36,984 nucleotides of DNA from Treponema sp. (GTDB lineage Bacteria > Spirochaetota > Spirochaetia > Treponematales > Breznakiellaceae), in NCBI GenBank assembly GCA_031260245.1, contig JAIRKH010000116.1, forward strand, positions 1 through 36,984, given 5' to 3'. Shown one piece after another: positions 34,114 through 36,984 of the stretch. The notes under the pieces were generated by a model. It searched no databases. It was given only the letters and a program-made list of their open reading frames with translations, and was not told where the DNA came from. Position 1 is the first letter of the stretch; every line of letters begins with the position of its first letter. The position numbers were made by a program, and so were the translations under genes.

Positions 34114-35244
34114 CTACGGATTTACCGTTGTTTTGTAGACCGTCGCCAGCTTGCCCTCTTGTTTGACGATTTCCATCATAACCGCGGACTTGATGGGGTT
34201 ACGCTTGTTATCAAAGGTGAGGTCGCCGGTCACATAACTACCGTTAGTCTTGACAAGAGCGTCCCGCACCGCTGTTGAGTCGGTACCGCCCGCCTTGACG
34301 ATAGCGTCTCTCAACATATAGAGGGAGTCGTAGCCGAGCGCCGCGAAGGAGACAGGCGTGGCGTTGTATTTTTTCTTGAAAGCGTTGACGAAATTCACCA
34401 CTTTGGAGTCTGTCGAATCGGAAGCGTAGTGGTTTGAATAGAAGCCGTTCAATACTTCGTCGCCCGCGTTTTCCGTGAGACCGTCCCAGCCGTCCGCGCC
34501 GACTATCGGGGTATCGACGCCCCGTTCGCGGAGCTGTTTAGCGATGAGGGATACCGTTGAGTAGTAGTCCGGTAAATAAACCACGTCAGGATTGGCGGTT
34601 TTGATTTTGGTGAGTTGAGCGTTGAAATCAACGTCGCCGGTTATATAGGATTCTTCGGCGGCTATGTTTCCGCCGCGCTGTCTGAAAGCCGCGATGAAGT
34701 TGTCTTTAAGCCCTACCGAGTAGTCGTTGCCATTGTCGTAGAGAATCGCGGCGTTTTTCGCGCCAAGGCTCGTCGAGGCGAAAATTCCGCCGACCGTGCC
34801 TTGGAACGGGTCGATAAAGCACGCGCGGAAGATGAAGTCGCCCGCGTCCGTGATTGACTCCATAGTCGCGGCTGGCGCCACCAGCACAACCTTTTGAGCC
34901 TGCGCCAGAGACGTGATCGCCTGGGTACAGCCTGACGTAAGGCTTCCAATGACGATGTTGACCTTGTCGCTCGTAGTGAGTTTCTTGTACGCGTTGACGG
35001 TCTTTTCCGGGTTGCCCTCGTCGTCTTCGGAGACGAGGACGAGTTTCTTACCGTTGACGCCGCCCGCGGCGTTGATTTCCTCAATCGCCAATTCGATGCC
35101 GTTTTTACATTCCACTCCGTAAACGGCCACAGTACCTGACAGCGGGAATATGCCGCCTATAGTGATAACGTCGGCGCTGTTCTTCGTACAGCCCGCAAAG
35201 ACGAAAATTACGGCGCAAATTAAAACCGCAAACATTTTTTTCAT
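34114..35244 (-). CDS. livK: Branched-chain amino-acid-binding lipoprotein LivK
   Basis: The 376-residue periplasmic binding protein begins with a signal ending FVFAGC (Cys19), so it is a lipoprotein. The family blocks are clear: IGGIFPLSGTVAVYG, GIELAIEEINAAGGVNGKK, VIGSLTSGCTQAI and FDNKRNPIKSAV. The ligand could be a branched-chain amino acid or a related compound. The start at 35244 follows AGGAGG at 9 nt; an earlier in-frame start lies upstream of the -10 box and was rejected. Confidence 0.93.
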   Translation of the reverse strand: MKKMFAVLICAVIFVFAGCTKNSADVITIGGIFPLSGTVAVYGVECKNGIELAIEEINAAGGVNGKKLVLVSEDDEGNPEKTVNAYKKLTTSDKVNIVIGSLTSGCTQAITSLAQAQKVVLVAPAATMESITDAGDFIFRACFIDPFQGTVGGIFASTSLGAKNAAILYDNGNDYSVGLKDNFIAAFRQRGGNIAAEESYITGDVDFNAQLTKIKTANPDVVYLPDYYSTVSLIAKQLRERGVDTPIVGADGWDGLTENAGDEVLNGFYSNHYASDSTDSKVVNFVNAFKKKYNATPVSFAALGYDSLYMLRDAIVKAGGTDSTAVRDALVKTNGSYVTGDLTFDNKRNPIKSAVMMEIVKQEGKLATVYKTTVNP

Positions 35245-35267
35245 TCTGAAAATCCTCCTGAACGAAT

Positions 35268-35296
35268 ATAATATCAAAACAATTAAAAAACGTCTA
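35268..35296 (-). promoter_or_regulatory. Promoter of livKH
   Basis: Minus-strand TAGACG (35296-35291), 17 nt, TATTAT (35273-35268), about 24 nt before the livK ATG. Confidence 0.6.
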
Positions 35297-35352
35297 GCGG
35301 AGATTAGGGAGTCGAGATAGAAATAGGAATATCCACGGAATTTAGAGAATCG

Positions 35353-35395
35353 CGCGGACGGAAGCGGTATTTGAAAAATACCGCTTCCGTCCGCG
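35353..35395 (-). terminator. Long perfect hairpin after the beta-helix gene
   Basis: The arms 35353-35371 and 35377-35395 are 19-nt exact complements (CGCGGACGG...GGTATT with AATACC...CCGTCCGCG) around TGAAA. It lies 20 nt after the stop of the surface-protein gene and before the livK promoter. No T-run follows on either strand, so it is either a stem-only terminator, an mRNA 3'-end protector, or a repeat. Confidence 0.65.
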
Positions 35396-35415
35396 TCGTC
35401 GCGCTTGTTTATTTG

Positions 35416-36984
35416 TTACCAGTTTCCATTCCCGGGGTCAGAGTTATAATTCGAGGTGTTCCCGTTGGAGTTAATATAAACGGCGTTTCCAAATGTCGCA
35501 TCGCCTTCCAGCGAGTTAGAATAGATACTTCCACCGTTCTTGGCGAAGCTTCCATTATATACGGACACGCCGCCGCCGTAGGCGTAGGAAGTCGCCGTTG
35601 CAATCAGCGGCGTTATGGACGACGCCTTATTGCCGGTAATGGTTCCGCCTTGCATAGTGAAGCTCGCGTAGGCGCCGCCCACATATACGCCGCCGCCATG
35701 AGAGATGGGAGTGGATATGCGGGCGTAGGAATTCGCGACGTTCCCGCTTATCGAGCCGCCCGTCATCGTAAACGCGCCGTTACCCAGATACACGCCGCCG
35801 CCGTAGGCTCTAAGCGCGCTCTCTGCAATGGCGTTGTTACTGACGCTTCCGCCGTTCATGGTGAAAAAGCCTTGACTTTCCACGCATACCCCGGCTCCGT
35901 AGCCTGTGCCATAACCGCCGGTGAACGCGAGGGTATTATTACTGACCGTTCCGCCGTTCATCGTAAAGCCGCCTCTTTCTACATATACGCCGCTACCGCT
36001 TATATCGGCGTCATCGCCGGATACGGTGTAGGTATTACCGGTTATCTTCGAACCGTTGTTCATCACTAATTCGGCGCTATATCCGTTCACGACTACCAAA
36101 GACCCCGAGTTGCCGCTCCTCCCTTGCAGGGTGATGTTGTTGTCCAGAGTCAGAGTCACAAAATCGCTTACGAGGAACAGGTAACCGTTGCTTGAGAGAC
36201 TAATTTTCCGCTCGCTGCCGCCGCCTTTCAGAATAACGCCCACGGGTTTGTAATCATAGGAGAGATTGGTCGACGCTATGGACTCGTCCCGTCTTGGTAC
36301 GATAGTGTAAGCGCGGCCGTCTTTCGCGTTGTTTTTAAGCCATGCGAGCGCCGACGCAAGCGAGTCGTTTTCAACGTTGACCGTAACGGTGTAATTTTGC
36401 GTTGTATTATCTCCGCCTGTCACGGTGTATTGTATCGGACTGCTGAAATCCTGCGCTATACCTGAGGCCGGACTTATGGACTTGCCGTTATGGGCAATGG
36501 TCGGCGTAAGCGATGTGATGTTCACGATGCTTGGCACGGTTACGGCGATGTTCGTCCCGTTTATGGACCCGTTTATGTCGGTTGTTCCAAAGTTTGCGAA
36601 CTTAAACGCGGTGATAGCTTTGCCTGTCGAGGATACGACAGCGGAGACCGCTTGCGACTGGTCCCCTTCCACCCCGCCGTCGTCAACCGCGTTTACCTTA
36701 TAGTAGTAGGTTGTTCCTTGCGTCCTGTCCATATCGTTGTAGGATATTCCTGAAGTTGCGGTTATGGAAATATAGTCGCTGTTTTCAGACGTTGAACGGT
36801 AGACTTTATAGGAAGTTGCGCCTGCTACGGTATTCCATGTGATTCGAATAGCGTTTGACGCCAGTAGCGCTTCCGCAACGACTCCAGACGGAGCCGCAAG
36901 TCTGGTTTTCGCGGTTATCGCATTGGATCTCTCGCTTTCTTCATCCAATTTTACGGCTGAAACTACGATATAATATTCCGTATT
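35416..36984 (-). CDS. Beta-helix/FN3 surface protein, 5' end outside window
   Basis: The frame enters from the window edge and gives 522 residues to the stop. Visible parts in order: the end of one fibronectin type III domain (TEYYIVVSAV), a complete second one (about residues 28-105 of the visible part), a DUF5018-like segment (SISPASGIAQDFSSPIQYTV), and a right-handed beta-helix with repeated FTMNGGTVSNNT / GGGVYVGNGAFT units of 30-45 residues. The tail is SNYNSDPGNGNW. Such proteins are common among treponemal surface proteins; binding of host or plant polymers is only inferred. An in-frame TTG near 36948 is not the real start because the FN3 fold continues upstream. Confidence 0.8.
   Translation of the reverse strand, partial: NTEYYIVVSAVKLDEESERSNAITAKTRLAAPSGVVAEALLASNAIRITWNTVAGATSYKVYRSTSENSDYISITATSGISYNDMDRTQGTTYYYKVNAVDDGGVEGDQSQAVSAVVSSTGKAITAFKFANFGTTDINGSINGTNIAVTVPSIVNITSLTPTIAHNGKSISPASGIAQDFSSPIQYTVTGGDNTTQNYTVTVNVENDSLASALAWLKNNAKDGRAYTIVPRRDESIASTNLSYDYKPVGVILKGGGSERKISLSSNGYLFLVSDFVTLTLDNNITLQGRSGNSGSLVVVNGYSAELVMNNGSKITGNTYTVSGDDADISGSGVYVERGGFTMNGGTVSNNTLAFTGGYGTGYGAGVCVESQGFFTMNGGSVSNNAIAESALRAYGGGVYLGNGAFTMTGGSISGNVANSYARISTPISHGGGVYVGGAYASFTMQGGTITGNKASSITPLIATATSYAYGGGVSVYNGSFAKNGGSIYSNSLEGDATFGNAVYINSNGNTSNYNSDPGNGNW

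Noticed and set aside
35416-36948. TTG at 36948 as true start of the beta-helix protein
   Set aside because: The FN3 domain continues in frame upstream to the window edge, and no ribosome site or signal peptide is present.

Overview
The window most likely comes from a Treponema-like spirochaete. The evidence is a spirochaete-type flagellar export and regulation cluster (flhB, flhA, flhF, flhG, two anonymous membrane proteins, a FliA/WhiG sigma factor and a FapA/DUF342 protein), several lipoproteins with loose spirochaetal lipoboxes, a spirochaete-type Asn in the rifampicin pocket of RpoB, and beta-helix/FN3 surface proteins. Species cannot be fixed from the window. Almost everything lies on the minus strand; the plus-strand exceptions are a zinc-ribbon membrane protein, an integrase fragment, and the ispE-spoVG-tRNA-Gln-rplY block.

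Reading right to left (the main direction of transcription): 35.4-37 kb holds the 3' part of a beta-helix surface protein. 33.1-35.3 kb has livK-livH, a branched-chain amino-acid uptake pair without livM/G/F. 30.8-32.9 kb carries the plus-strand ispE, spoVG, tRNA-Gln and rplY. 18.6-30.7 kb is the conserved transcription/translation operon tRNA-Thr, rpmG, tRNA-Trp, secE, nusG, rplK, rplA, rplJ, rplL, rpoB, rpoC, behind a near-consensus promoter. A small PC4-like gene follows. 7.3-18 kb is the flagellar cluster, with two small conserved genes and a metallo-beta-lactamase-fold hydrolase at its end. 3.5-7.1 kb is a zinc-uptake operon (small Cys/His protein, TroA/ZnuA lipoprotein, ATPase, permease with an extra C-terminal domain). 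2.4-3.5 kb is a small accessory patch with an integrase N-terminal remnant and an orphan zinc-ribbon gene. 1-2.4 kb encodes an outer-membrane barrel-like protein followed by a lipoprotein that runs off the window.

The most unusual feature is not a gene. At least ten intergenic gaps, including those inside the rpl-rpo and flh operons, carry an imperfect inverted repeat of about 50-100 nt. Most share one architecture: a purine-rich arm, a TTGTTA-type box, a variable centre, a TAACAA-type box, and a pyrimidine-rich arm. Arm sequences differ from locus to locus while staying self-complementary, which is what covariation in a dispersed structured element would look like. Other points of interest are two likely leaderless transcripts (zinc operon and ispE), a permease fused to a lipoprotein-like OB-type domain, a truncated livKH operon, flhB detached from fliPQR, and a G11/C-rich nested hairpin between convergent genes. 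All calls come from reading the sequence; no database search or folding calculation was run.
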